Assembly: GCA_048268845.1 (NCBI GenBank)
Contig: JBLWUQ010000002.1
Location: 1-64,000, forward strand
DNA: 64,000 bases
DNA from: Muriiphilus sp048268845
GTDB taxonomy: Bacteria; Pseudomonadota; Alphaproteobacteria; Rhodobacterales; Rhodobacteraceae
Direction of reading: 5' to 3'
Positions 1 through 8,151 of this stretch are shown piece after piece (the stretch's first letter is position 1; each line of letters starts with the position of its first letter). The position numbers and the translations under genes were made by a program. The notes under the pieces were generated by a model. The model saw nothing but the letters and a program-made list of their open reading frames with translations, had not been told where the DNA came from and did not search any database.

Positions 1-630
1 GGTCCATTCGTCGAATGGCAGGTTGCTCGTGATCATCGTGGAGCCACGCTCATAGCGCTGCGAGATCAGTTCGAACAAGAGCTCGGCGCCGGTCTTGGAT
101 AGCGGCACGAAGCCCAGTTCGTCGATAATCAGCAATTTGACGCCGGCCAGCTGCTTTTGCAGACGGAGCAGGCGGCGTTCATCGCGGGCCTCCATCATCT
201 CGTTGACCAGCGTCGCAGCGGTGGTGAAGCTGACCGCCATGCCCTTCTGGCATGCGGCCAGCCCGAGACCCAGGGCAACATGGGTCTTTCCGGTCCCGCT
301 GGGCCCCAAGGCGATGACGTTTTCGCGCCGCTCGATCCATTCGCAGCGGGCCAGTTCCAGCACCTGCATCTTGTTGAGCTTCGGGATCGCCTTGAAGTCG
401 AAGCTGTCCAGGCTCTTGGCGGCTGGGAACTTCGCGGCCTTGATGCGCCGCTTGATCATCCGCCGCTCGCGGTCGATCAGTTCCAGTTCGACGAGGCGCG
501 CCAGGAACTGGACGTGATCTCGACCCTCGGCGGCGCATTGGCGGGCAAGCTTGTCGTATTCCCGCAGGAAGGTGGGCAACTTCAGTGTCTTGAGATGATC
601 CGCGAGCAGGATCTTCGGGGCCACGGTCAT
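1..630 (-). CDS. istB: IstB helper ATPase of an IS21-family element, 3' end outside window
   Basis: This is the AAA+ ATPase that assists the IstA transposase in target selection for IS21-family elements. The visible 210 codons show the IstB layout: an N-terminal helical region beginning MTVAPKILLADHLKTL, a Walker A motif GPSGTGKT at residues 109-116 and a Walker B motif LLIIDE at 166-171. Family members are usually about 240-260 residues, so roughly 40 codons lie beyond position 1. The ATG overlaps the istA stop as ATGA, the normal IS21 arrangement for translational coupling. The visible reading frame is intact, so this half of the element may still be functional even though istA is damaged at its start. 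Confidence 0.93.
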   Translation of the reverse strand, partial: MTVAPKILLADHLKTLKLPTFLREYDKLARQCAAEGRDHVQFLARLVELELIDRERRMIKRRIKAAKFPAAKSLDSFDFKAIPKLNKMQVLELARCEWIERRENVIALGPSGTGKTHVALGLGLAACQKGMAVSFTTAATLVNEMMEARDERRLLRLQKQLAGVKLLIIDELGFVPLSKTGAELLFELISQRYERGSTMITSNLPFDEWT

Positions 631-2243
631 GCTGCATCCTCCGACATCAGGGCCATATAGCTGGCCGCGGATGTGGTCTCGACGTTCGCCCGCGGCAGGT
701 ATGGGTAGACATCGAGATCCAATTTCGGCGGCCGTTTCTCGACGTGACAGAGGACGAGGTGCTTGACGGCATCGAAGCCGACCGCCCCCAATTGCAAAGC
801 CTTCTTCACGGCGGCATGCAGATCGTCGATATCGAAGGTCTCGAGCAGGCGCAAAACCTGAACATACTCGCGGCGCCCGGCCTTGATCATCCGCGCTTCC
901 ATCAGGCGGCGCAGGGTCGCGAACTCGGGCGGCAGGTTCCATTCGGCCAGGGGGGCTGCCTGGTCCAGAGCGTTGATCTTACGCTCGATCAGTGGAAGGT
1001 AATGCACCGGATCAAAGACCATATCCTCGCGATCATGGCAGCGGGGATGGCGTGCGATCACCTCGCCACCGCAGCCGATGACCACCTCTCCGACATAGCC
1101 GCGGATCCAGACATCGCGGTGACCGTAGGCGACCGGCACCGAGTAATCATTGGTCTTGTAGCGCACCAGTGCCTGGGAGCTAACCCGTCCGGTAGCCTGA
1201 TCACAGGCATCGAACGGCGCCGCCGGAAGGTCGGGCATCACCGCCAGATCCCGCGCGAGGCGTTGACCGATGGTCTCGGACTGGCCGCGCAGGACATCCG
1301 CCTGGCGCTTGCGGCACTGGTCTTCCAGATCGGCGTTGAACGCGTCCCAGGACGCAAATCGCGGGATCGGCACCATGAAGTTGCGGCGGGAATAGCCGAC
1401 CAGGCCCTCCGCGTTGCCCTTGTCGTTCCCCTTGCCCGGCCGTCCGTAACGATCACGGAACAGGTAATGCGACAGGAACCCGCTAAAGAGCGTCGCCCGC
1501 TGGCGCGTTCCGTCGGGCAGGATCTTCGCAACCAAGCAGCGGTCGTTGTCGTACAGGACCGAGACCGGCACCTTGCCGAAAAAGGAAAAGGCGTGGACGT
1601 GGCCATCGACCCAGGCCTCGGCGGTGGCCGCCGGATAGGCCCGCACAAAGCAGCCATCACTGTGCGGCAGATCCATGACAAAGAAATGCGCCTTCTGCTC
1701 GACACCGTCGATGACGACCACCGCCTCGCCGAAATCGGCCTGCGCATGTCCGGGTGGATGCGCCAGCGGCACGAACATCTCGCGGCTGCGCCGTTCGCGC
1801 TGCCGCATGTAATCCTTCACGATCGTGTAGCCGCCGGTGAACCCGTACTCATCACGAAGCCGCTCGAACACCCGCTTCGCCGTGTGCCGCTGCTTGCGAT
1901 GGACCTCCCGATCGCCGTCCAGCCAACCGTCGATGATCCCCGTGAAAGCATCCAGCTTCGGCCGCTTGGCCGGTGCCGTCCGTCGATATCCAGGCGGACA
2001 CCCGCGCTGACCTTGCGCGTCAGTGCCGGACAGTCCTCGCCATCTGTAATTTCTCCCTCCGCCGCAGCCCGAATGAAAGCCTCCATGCGCTCGTAAAGCT
2101 CGCGCCGCGCCTCCCCCGGCTTTCGCCATGTCGTTATGGCGTGGTCGGCAGGGTAGTGATGTGTCTGATCCATGAAATATCCTTCGATTGGAAAGGATAT
2201 TGTCCCCGGCATTATCGTTCCAAAATGCAATCTGTCGCGACAT
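627..2243 (-). CDS. istA: IstA transposase of an IS21-family (IS1326-like) element, probably 5'-truncated
   Basis: IstA catalyses DNA cleavage and strand transfer. Recognisable homology starts near residue 83 of this open frame (PPGYRRTAPAKRPKLD, about position 1997) and continues to the stop. It includes the DDE triad at D170 (HAQADFGEA), D232 (LYDN) and E279 (KGNAEGLVG), followed by the beta-barrel region. The first 80 or so codons do not look like IstA: the expected N-terminal helix-turn-helix (EAARVFG..R.TV.KM type in relatives) is absent. That stretch instead encodes, in another frame, the start of an unrelated protein with a good ribosome-binding site. The catalytic core is therefore present, but the DNA-end-binding head is missing and a functional start is doubtful. 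The frame is open to 2243, but the true start cannot be assigned. Confidence 0.8.
   Translation of the reverse strand: MSRQIAFWNDNAGDNILSNRRIFHGSDTSLPCRPRHNDMAKAGGGAARALRAHGGFHSGCGGGRNYRWRGLSGTDAQGQRGCPPGYRRTAPAKRPKLDAFTGIIDGWLDGDREVHRKQRHTAKRVFERLRDEYGFTGGYTIVKDYMRQRERRSREMFVPLAHPPGHAQADFGEAVVVIDGVEQKAHFFVMDLPHSDGCFVRAYPAATAEAWVDGHVHAFSFFGKVPVSVLYDNDRCLVAKILPDGTRQRATLFSGFLSHYLFRDRYGRPGKGNDKGNAEGLVGYSRRNFMVPIPRFASWDAFNADLEDQCRKRQADVLRGQSETIGQRLARDLAVMPDLPAAPFDACDQATGRVSSQALVRYKTNDYSVPVAYGHRDVWIRGYVGEVVIGCGGEVIARHPRCHDREDMVFDPVHYLPLIERKINALDQAAPLAEWNLPPEFATLRRLMEARMIKAGRREYVQVLRLLETFDIDDLHAAVKKALQLGAVGFDAVKHLVLCHVEKRPPKLDLDVYPYLPRANVETTSAASYMALMSEDAA
2000..2173 (-). pseudogene. 5' fragment of an unidentified gene fused out of frame to istA
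   Basis: Reading the minus strand from an ATG at 2173, preceded by an AAGGA ribosome-binding site six bases upstream, gives a plausible protein start (MDQTHHYPADHAITTWRKPG). It continues for about 55 charged, helix-prone residues (EARRELYERMEAFIRAAAEG) before entering the istA sequence in the wrong frame near 2000-2030. The good ribosome-binding site and coherent composition suggest a genuine gene beginning that was joined to IS21 DNA by insertion or deletion. I do not recognise the family with confidence. Its remaining length and function cannot be recovered from this window. Confidence 0.45.
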
Positions 2244-2261
2244 CTACAGCAGTGTCGGAAC

Positions 2262-2317
2262 AGCAATGGTGGGGACGCTCAATTGATATGTTTTAATAGG
2301 ACAACCCCACCATTGCT
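2262..2317. repeat. Perfect 13-bp inverted repeat flanking 30 bp
   Basis: AGCAATGGTGGGG at 2262-2274 is repeated in inverse orientation as CCCCACCATTGCT at 2305-2317, separated by 30 AT-rich bases. It lies between the leftward gene fragment starting at 2173 and the rightward gene starting at 2328. It could be a regulator-binding pair, an mRNA hairpin or the remains of transposon ends. A 10-bp palindrome TGTCGCGACA lies nearby at 2233-2242. Nothing in the sequence decides between these possibilities. Confidence 0.6.
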
Positions 2318-2327
2318 CCAATTTTGA

Positions 2328-2750
2328 ATGGGCAGTTTCGGCGACTATTTCTTTCTCAGAATAACAAGGGAGAATGTGATTCTGACCGTCGAAGAAACCG
2401 CAGATCATTTTGATCTGACGTCCGGGACGATCCGAAGCCGGATCACGAGCGGTGAGTTGCGCGCTCAGCGCATCAATCGCCATTATCGACTTGAATGGGA
2501 AGATGTCTGGGCTTGCGAGAAGGGTCCGATGCCGAAAGGCCAACGCCTCGAGCGCTTCCGAAAGCCCCTGATGAGCAAATCCAGCGTCGCCGAAAAACTC
2601 CGTGTTAGTGTGAAGACCATTTAACGAATGATTGCGGCCGGCCTGCCGACCCGAAACGTATTTGGTAGCGTGCGCATCAATCCTGACGACGCCCGCGATT
2701 GGATCAATGCAAACCTCGAATTCGAACTGGCCGAAGATTGGTATGCCTGA
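2328..2750 (+). pseudogene. Double helix-turn-helix (excisionase/MerR-like) protein interrupted by an in-frame TAA
   Basis: The first open part (2328-2624) carries an N-terminal helix-turn-helix module (VILTVEETADHFDLTSGTIR then SRITSGELRAQRINRHYRLE), typical of excisionase-type DNA-binding proteins. It ends at a TAA at 2622-2624 inside a second module. The same frame continues after the stop as RMIAAGLPTRNVFGSVRINP and then DDARDWINANLEFELAEDWYA, ending at TGA 2748-2750. The continuation completes the second helix-turn-helix with a VSVKTI(x)RMIAAGLPTR turn, so the TAA most likely replaces a sense codon such as GAA. The gene lies just upstream of a tyrosine recombinase, the usual position for an excisionase or directionality factor. 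As read, only a shortened one-domain protein would be made. Confidence 0.7.
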
Positions 2751-3018
2751 TCTGTCAATCATTCGCACAGGAGCGATATCGGTTCTCGCGAGCTGAGCGA
2801 GACCCTATCGTCAGCCGCACATACGTCTCCAAACATAAATCGGCGTTATGTTGGCGGGTGTGAATGCTAAAAACAAAAATATCGCGACAGGATGTGCGAA
2901 ACGCTCCGCCAGGCACGATCTCCCAATTCCTGAAACCACAATGATATGACGGGGCCCATGCGCCGCGCCTTTCCTTGCGAAGGCGTCGCACAGGTGCCTT
3001 GCGATGAGGAGATCAAAA

Positions 3019-4956
3019 ATGGCAATGCATTCAACAACTCCGATGACTCCGGTGACGGAACACTGGCTGGGTGAAGTTCTTGCTTGGTCCGAGACTAACG
3101 ACGAATCTTACGACGCAATCCAGGAACTCAAGAAAATTCCGGCACGGATGGGCATGATCGATGAGGATATTGGCTTAATCCCAGCTGATCTGGTCCATTT
3201 CGACAAGGTGATCGTGCAGCCCCCCTATGGCGTTGTGTCGAAATCGAAGGATATCGAGAAGGCCCGTCGGCGCGGCAATTCCCGGGTTCGGGCATTGCTG
3301 GTTCGGTTTTACGAGGCCAATGCCATGGTCGCGCCGCAGATTGGGCGCGAAAAATGGGATCGCGTGATCGCATTGGTAGAAGAAAATGAAGGCTTCACGG
3401 CCCGCGGCGCGATCTTTCCGAGCGGCAAACACAGGTCGCTTTTCCCTCTCCGTGCTCGATGCCGGACCAGTCCGCTGGGACTGACGCAGGAAGAACTTGA
3501 TCGCGTGGCAGGGGAAGCGACGACAGAGGCCAGAAAGTCGGTCAACAGGGGCATCAAGCTGATCAATCAGCTCATCACCTTGCAGAATGTCCTTCCCGAG
3601 GTTCGGGAGCTCTTGCCGCCCGTTGGCTTCAAGCTTCCCGGCTCACCGGATCGCGCGCGTCGCATTCTCTGGTCGTGGTTTCCCGAAGCTCTGCGTGCAA
3701 AGATTGAAGCGGTGTTCCAGCAGACACTTGCCAAACCGGAGGATCGGGCGGCGAAGGTCAAAGAGCGCCTCGAGGCGGGGGAGACTCCTGAGGCTGTCCT
3801 GGCCGAGGTCAACGCATACGCGAAGGTTCGTCGCAGAAAGATCAACAATCCAACCGCAGCCCTTTCGGGTTATCGCAATGCGGTGACTTGGCTCTGGCGC
3901 GCGGCTGATGATCGCAGCAGGTCCGGAGCCGCGACGACCTTGGATGACCTCATGACACGGGAGAATCTGGAGGCCGCCTGCGAAGATCAAATCCAGCGGT
4001 CGAAAACCTCACTGACACTGAAGGATCCGAAGCTATCGCAGACGCTCAACGGCCGCCTGACAAACCTGCGGACGGTTGCAGGCCATGGTCTGTGCCGCCC
4101 GGATATGGTTGCACTCATCGACCTGATGAAAATCAGCTATTGGGAATACATCGTAACGCCAAAGAAAATGACTGACGATGCCGAACATACCTGCAAGGTC
4201 TTGCGCGACAATCCGCAGATTGCCGCCAAATTTGTGCGTGGACCCTATATACTCGCCGACCAGGCGATGGCGGATATTAAACGCGCCAAGGCCATCTCGG
4301 ATGAGGACGCCGAGGACCGTGCATTGCGCCTTTATCAGTCAGCGGTGATGAACGCGATCCAGCTGTCGCGGCCGGTGCGGACGTCCAATCTCATCCGGGT
4401 TCGCGACCGGGGCAGTCCCGGCAGTGCCGGCAACATTGTCTGGATCAGGGATGAAAAGAAGGCTGAAATCACGTTTCTACCCGGAGAAATCAAAAATGAA
4501 ATCAAGGTGGTCATCACTGTCTTGGACAATGATGCCGAGATTCTCTGGAAGTGGCAAAATGAGTTGCGTGCTCGCTTTGTCGAGTTGAGAGAAATTCCGG
4601 ACAGCCCGTATCTTTTTCCGGGGAAGGCCTCGCCCCGCCTCGTGAAAGACAAGGTATCACTTCCAGCGGGCTGCGTTTCGCCTTCAACGATGGCTGAAAT
4701 GTGGGCGCTTGGCGATGCTCAACTCGGACTCGGGCTGACGCCTCATCAATGCCGCCATGCGGTCGCCACGCTCGTCCTTGCCTTGGAGCCGGGCAACTAC
4801 GCAAAGGCGGCTTCAATTCTCGGCGACACCGAGGAGACCGTCCGAAAGCACGACGGGTGTGACAGCGGCCAGGCCGCCGCAGCAGAGGTGCGCCGAGCGC
4901 TTCTCGCGCATCACCCCGATCTATTCAAGAAAATGAAAAGGAAACTGGCCAAATGA
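3019..4956 (+). CDS. Large tyrosine recombinase (site-specific integrase) with the catalytic Tyr apparently replaced by Asp
   Basis: This 645-residue protein has a C-terminal domain resembling tyrosine recombinases. A proposed first active-site Arg lies in RPVRTSNLIRV. The His-x-x-Arg box is LTPHQCRHAVATL. A late ILGDTEETVRKHDGCDSGQ segment stands where relatives read H-Y-G. At that place residue 612 is Asp (GAC at 4852-4854), one base from a Tyr codon, so strand cleavage may be lost. About 400 residues of N-terminal helical, DNA-binding-like sequence precede the domain, making it larger than typical phage integrases. The ATG at 3019 is preferred over 3004 because GAGGAG lies at the right distance upstream. 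Its stop overlaps the next recombinase start (ATGA at 4953), so the two were probably cotranslated. Confidence 0.75.
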   Translation: MAMHSTTPMTPVTEHWLGEVLAWSETNDESYDAIQELKKIPARMGMIDEDIGLIPADLVHFDKVIVQPPYGVVSKSKDIEKARRRGNSRVRALLVRFYEANAMVAPQIGREKWDRVIALVEENEGFTARGAIFPSGKHRSLFPLRARCRTSPLGLTQEELDRVAGEATTEARKSVNRGIKLINQLITLQNVLPEVRELLPPVGFKLPGSPDRARRILWSWFPEALRAKIEAVFQQTLAKPEDRAAKVKERLEAGETPEAVLAEVNAYAKVRRRKINNPTAALSGYRNAVTWLWRAADDRSRSGAATTLDDLMTRENLEAACEDQIQRSKTSLTLKDPKLSQTLNGRLTNLRTVAGHGLCRPDMVALIDLMKISYWEYIVTPKKMTDDAEHTCKVLRDNPQIAAKFVRGPYILADQAMADIKRAKAISDEDAEDRALRLYQSAVMNAIQLSRPVRTSNLIRVRDRGSPGSAGNIVWIRDEKKAEITFLPGEIKNEIKVVITVLDNDAEILWKWQNELRARFVELREIPDSPYLFPGKASPRLVKDKVSLPAGCVSPSTMAEMWALGDAQLGLGLTPHQCRHAVATLVLALEPGNYAKAASILGDTEETVRKHDGCDSGQAAAAEVRRALLAHHPDLFKKMKRKLAK

Positions 4957-6288
4957 CACCCAGGAAAACCATTGAAGAACACCTTGCTCCGGTTCCGGCC
5001 TCTATCCGGCGCGACATGCTCGAGAACCGTGACAGTCTCGCCCCCGGCGCGGTTGCCGTGATCGGGCGCTTCTTGCTATTGTAAAGGAGCGCCATGAGCC
5101 GATCGAGGCCCCGGGAGCGGAAAGCTTCCGGGCCGCTGCCTCCTCCGAGAGCACGCTTGGGACGCTGCTACGGGCGCTCGACCGCTATGCTCCCGATGTT
5201 TCGACTGCGGCGGCCCGTCAGGTGCGGGCGGAATGGTATGGCCGGCGTCCGGGCAAGGCACCCGCTCACGCACAACACGCGTACGCCGAGGACACGCTGA
5301 TCGCATCATGGCCGACATCCTGGCAGGCCATGTATCCTTTTCTGCGCCGGGCCCGGATCAAGGTCTCTTCCAGAAAACGATACATCGCTTCCATCTCCCG
5401 CTGCGCCCAGATCGTCAATGCGGGCGGCGCGGATGAATGCCTGACATTCTATACCGCATATTGTCTCGAGAAGGCATTCAAGGCCGGTGAGAAAGACATC
5501 AGGCCAATAACGATCGCAAATTACCTTGAGGGCCTCATTGCTCTTGGCAGGCTTGGCGGCGTCAATGCGGAGTCTCTCGATGGCATGCGTTACATGCGCG
5601 ACGCATTACGAGATGAGGCAAAATTGGGCGAGAAGCTGAAGGTCGCTCGTATCAACGATCTGATGAAAAAGGGCGGATTTGAGTACATCGCCGAAGTCAT
5701 CGGTGATCTGCTTATAGAAGCCGATCTGATGCCGGATCATTCAGCGAGCAAGGAGCTACTGCTGCAGACTGTGGCGTTCTGTGCTGTTGAGATGAACAAG
5801 CCTGCAAGAACCGGGGACATGTCACGTTAGTCCATCGGCAGCGATCTGCGGCGTGAGACGGATGGATTGTGGCATCTCGTGTGGAACCAGGAAAAGACCG
5901 GCCGGACAACAGAAGCTGGGGAACTCTGGCCGGAGATTGGTGAAATCCTCGATGAACTCATTCTGTGCGGTCGGCCAAGCCGATTGATCCACCGGCGCTA
6001 CAGGGAGCTTATTGGCAAAACTGGCTGACTCTGTCCGATACCGCCAGGCCTGCAACATGGCCGAGTGAAAGGATCAAAGCAGCAATCGAGGTGCCATCGC
6101 ACGACTTGCGGACCCTCGCGGCCGACTATATGCGAAGGCACAATCCGGAGATTGCCGCGCGGATCATCGCGACTCATCTCGGCCACGGAACGCTCGAAGC
6201 CGGCGAAGAATACTCGGCCGAGTGCAAGAGTGAGGCCGCAGTCCGCGCCTGGCAGAAAGACCGGCAACGGATCGCCAAGGCGGGATAG
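4953..6288 (+). pseudogene. Second tyrosine recombinase, broken by two frameshifts and a stop
   Basis: Translation begins at the ATG overlapping the preceding stop (MTPRKTIEEHLAPVPASIRR) and meets TAA at 5082. The coherent reading jumps frame near 5072 (LAIVKERHEPIEAP) and runs through a core-binding-like helical domain to a TAG at 5828-5830. It continues in the same frame past that stop (SIGSDLRRETDGLWHLVWNQ) and shifts again near 6012. The last segment carries the recombinase catalytic box SHDLRTLAADYM (His and Arg), ATHLGHGTLEAG and the tyrosine in EEYSAEC, ending at 6288. The C-terminal active-site residues survive, but the gene cannot make a full protein. It paired with the preceding recombinase, reminiscent of multi-recombinase mobile elements. 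Confidence 0.8.
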
Positions 6289-6366
6289 GACCAGGATCAG
6301 GATCAATTATATTCCTATTTCCCGAACCGATGAGGGAAGATGCGCCCCAAATGCGCATGTTCCAGG

Positions 6367-7084
6367 TCAATGGTGCGACGCAAAGTCGACGATTTTCTCA
6401 TCGGTGTGACGATCATTGCGGTCGCGATATGGGCCGCGGTTATTCGAGATGTCGATATCGAGCCCGTCGACCCATTCCTTGAATTCCTCGATCGGCGACC
6501 TTTCGGGATCATAATGCTCTTCCGTGATATCGCGCAGCTTGTGCCCGATGAACCGCTTGCGAATCTTGAGGGGACATATCGCCCGCTTGAGTTCCAAATT
6601 GAAATGGGTGCGAAGCAAGTGGAAATCCCGGCGAAGATCAGAAACGCCCTGCTTGATGCGAGAATGGCCGAAGGTCTTTGTGAAGGTGCCCGAAAGACGC
6701 CCATTCGCCGCACACCTGTTAATCTCGGGGACCAACCAGTTCTGGCCCCTCCGGCGGCACTCCTCCACAAATCTCAGAAGGCCGAGTTCGATCAGATTCC
6801 TGTGGATCGGCACGATGCGGTAGCTGGTGTCGCTTTTGATTTCTTTCCTTCGCCCGACTGGATGCAGAAAACCGAAATTCTTTGATCATATCAAAATTGT
6901 CAGTCTTCAGCTGCAAGGCTTCTTCCTGGCGCATGCCGAAATGCGCTGCGATCGGGGTTGGCCAGAACAGGTCATGCACGTCTTCGCCGGGGGCAAGGGA
7001 TTCTGTAAACTCTGTCGTGTCCAGAAGATCGATAAGCTTCTCGCCCCAAGGCAGACGCTTCATGTCGTCTTCTTCTGCCTTCAT
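6367..7084 (-). pseudogene. Phage-type integrase, frameshifted, 5' end degraded
   Basis: This is a third tyrosine recombinase, on the opposite strand. The upstream part (7084 to about 6840) contains the first catalytic Arg in IAAHFGMRQEEALQLK. The reading then changes frame near 6840 (IKSDTSYRIVPIHRNLIELG), and the rest includes the His and Arg of DFHLLRTHF, FIGHKL and the nucleophile Tyr in ITEEHYDP. Active-site elements are therefore all present but split over two frames. The usual N-terminal arm-binding and core-binding domains are missing or unreadable between 7085 and 7150, where only a short stub (RAQRWFKTARIKSYE) is seen. It lies close to an AlpA gene and a tRNA-Phe 3' fragment, as expected for an island integrase. 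Confidence 0.75.
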
Positions 7085-7151
7085 TCACAGGCTTCATAGC
7101 TCTTGATCCGCGCAGTCTTGAACCAGCGCTGTGCACGATCTCGTCTATCCA

Positions 7152-7346
7152 TCAAGACGGATATTTGCCTTCAACTACTTTCATGATCAGTGAGCGGCGC
7201 CAGCGGCTCAAGCCGCCTTGCTTTTGCGCTGCGGGAAACGTCCCGCGTTTGATGTCGCGATAAATGCTCGCCCGGGAGCGAGCCACGATTTTGCAGACCT
7301 CTTTGACAGGTAGCAGGACGACGTGGGGGGTATCTTCGTGGTTCAT
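7152..7346 (-). CDS. AlpA-family phage/island transcriptional regulator
   Basis: This 64-residue protein has the compact AlpA form. A winged helix-turn-helix (LLPVKEVCKIVARSRASIYR) is followed by the wing DIKRGTFPAAQKQGG and the family signature LSRWRRS. AlpA proteins bind DNA and control integrase or excision genes of prophages and genomic islands. The length matches the family and the frame is intact. The gene sits immediately upstream of the degraded integrase on the same strand and downstream, in that direction, of the tRNA-Phe fragment. This is a common island arrangement of attachment site, regulator and integrase. It may be the only intact regulatory relic of that element. Confidence 0.8.
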   Translation of the reverse strand: MNHEDTPHVVLLPVKEVCKIVARSRASIYRDIKRGTFPAAQKQGGLSRWRRSLIMKVVEGKYPS

Positions 7347-7516
7347 TCTTCTTCTCCAGTTGGTGAACTGTCGAAGAAATGATGTTGATCCGGTTTCGCC
7401 GGAAACGCGGATGTGGCATTAGTCGAGTTTGATGCAATCGATCAAGGGAGGGAAGTCTGTCGTCCCGCTGTCGTCCCGGAGCAGAAACACTCAGAATTCC
7501 ACGACCACCCGCAACG

Positions 7517-7536
7517 GAAATATATATATATATTTC
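7517..7536. repeat. Perfect 20-bp AT palindrome next to the tRNA fragment
   Basis: A run of alternating T and A bounded by GAAA and TTTC forms a perfect 20-bp palindrome. It begins 13 bases beyond the CCA end of the tRNA-Phe fragment. It could act as a hairpin in a transcript leaving the tRNA, or as a recombination-site arm. Simple AT repetition makes chance formation possible. Confidence 0.6.
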
Positions 7537-7548
7537 AATTGCTTAAAT

Positions 7549-7593
7549 TGGTGCCCGGGGGCGGAATCGAACCACCGACACGAGGGTTTTCAA
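7549..7593 (-). other. 3' fragment of tRNA-Phe, probable attachment site of an integrated element
   Basis: On the minus strand these bases read as the 3' portion of tRNA-Phe: anticodon loop TTGAAAA, the 3' side of the anticodon stem CCCTC, the variable loop, the T arm with GGTTCGATTCC, and the acceptor strand CCCGGGCACCA including CCA. Upstream of the anticodon loop the sequence no longer matches: the 5' stem strand should be GAGGG but is CCGTAGGATT-like, and there is no D arm or 5' acceptor. Identity breaking at the anticodon loop is the usual sign of an integrase crossover that duplicates the tRNA 3' end. The intact tRNA gene should lie at the other element boundary, outside this window. 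Confidence 0.8.
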
Positions 7594-7599
7594 TCCGTA

Positions 7600-8091
7600 G
7601 GGTTTTTGCGAACCAGACGAGAAAATGCATTTACGTGGTGGCTACGCGAATGAGACCTTTGGTAATGCTCAACCGAGGCTAAGATCGGGATGAACAACCT
7701 CGCCCACAAAATGCGCCGCCGCGGCAAGCTGCGTTGTTTAGTCCGGCCTCAGCGCTAACGCCCTGTGCACCGGCAGGCCAAACATGCCGTCAGAATGGAA
7801 AGCGCTTGCAAGTACGGTGGTGCTTACTGCCAAGCCGGGAGGGGACGGACGCCACCTGGTATTGCCCCCGATACTTCGGTCAGACTTTGCCAACGCGCGG
7901 GCATCCGAGTTGGCGAAGCAGATCGGAGCGTGAGCGTGAGCGTGCGCGCCACTCCAGTTCAAGTCTGACGTAGCAGCCCAATCCGTCGATCATCATTCTC
8001 AGACTCTTCGTCGTGGCGCCGGTATTTCTGTTCGATCGGGTCCTTCTCGCACGCAATCCGAAAAGCAAGCGGATCACCGTTAATAATTAGC
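7600..8091. other. About 490 bases without a recognised gene
   Basis: This lies between the tRNA fragment and the copper promoter. It has several short open frames on both strands, none with recognisable motifs. A tandem GTGAGC-like hexamer run occurs at about 7930-7947. No regulator gene for the copper operon was found here. Confidence 0.5.
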
Positions 8092-8122
8092 TTGAGCTTC
8101 CAGTTGCGGGAAGCCCCATACT
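8092..8122 (+). promoter_or_regulatory. CueR/HmrR-type (MerR-family) copper-responsive promoter of copA
   Basis: A -35-like TTGAGC at 8092-8097 and a -10-like CATACT at 8117-8122 are separated by 19 bases, the overlong spacing typical of MerR-family promoters. Between them is a perfect 6-bp inverted repeat, GCTTCC (8096-8101) and GGAAGC (8109-8114), around a 7-base centre, close to the known CueR box in both sequence and placement. The copA start is 30 bases downstream. No cueR/hmrR gene is adjacent, so the regulator must act from elsewhere. Confidence 0.75.
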
Positions 8123-8151
8123 GAGCCAAATCAAGAGAAGGCGGGCCAGAC

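Noticed and set aside
7549..7620. A complete tRNA-Phe gene
   Set aside because: The sequence upstream of the anticodon loop has no D arm or 5' acceptor strand that pairs with the 3' end.
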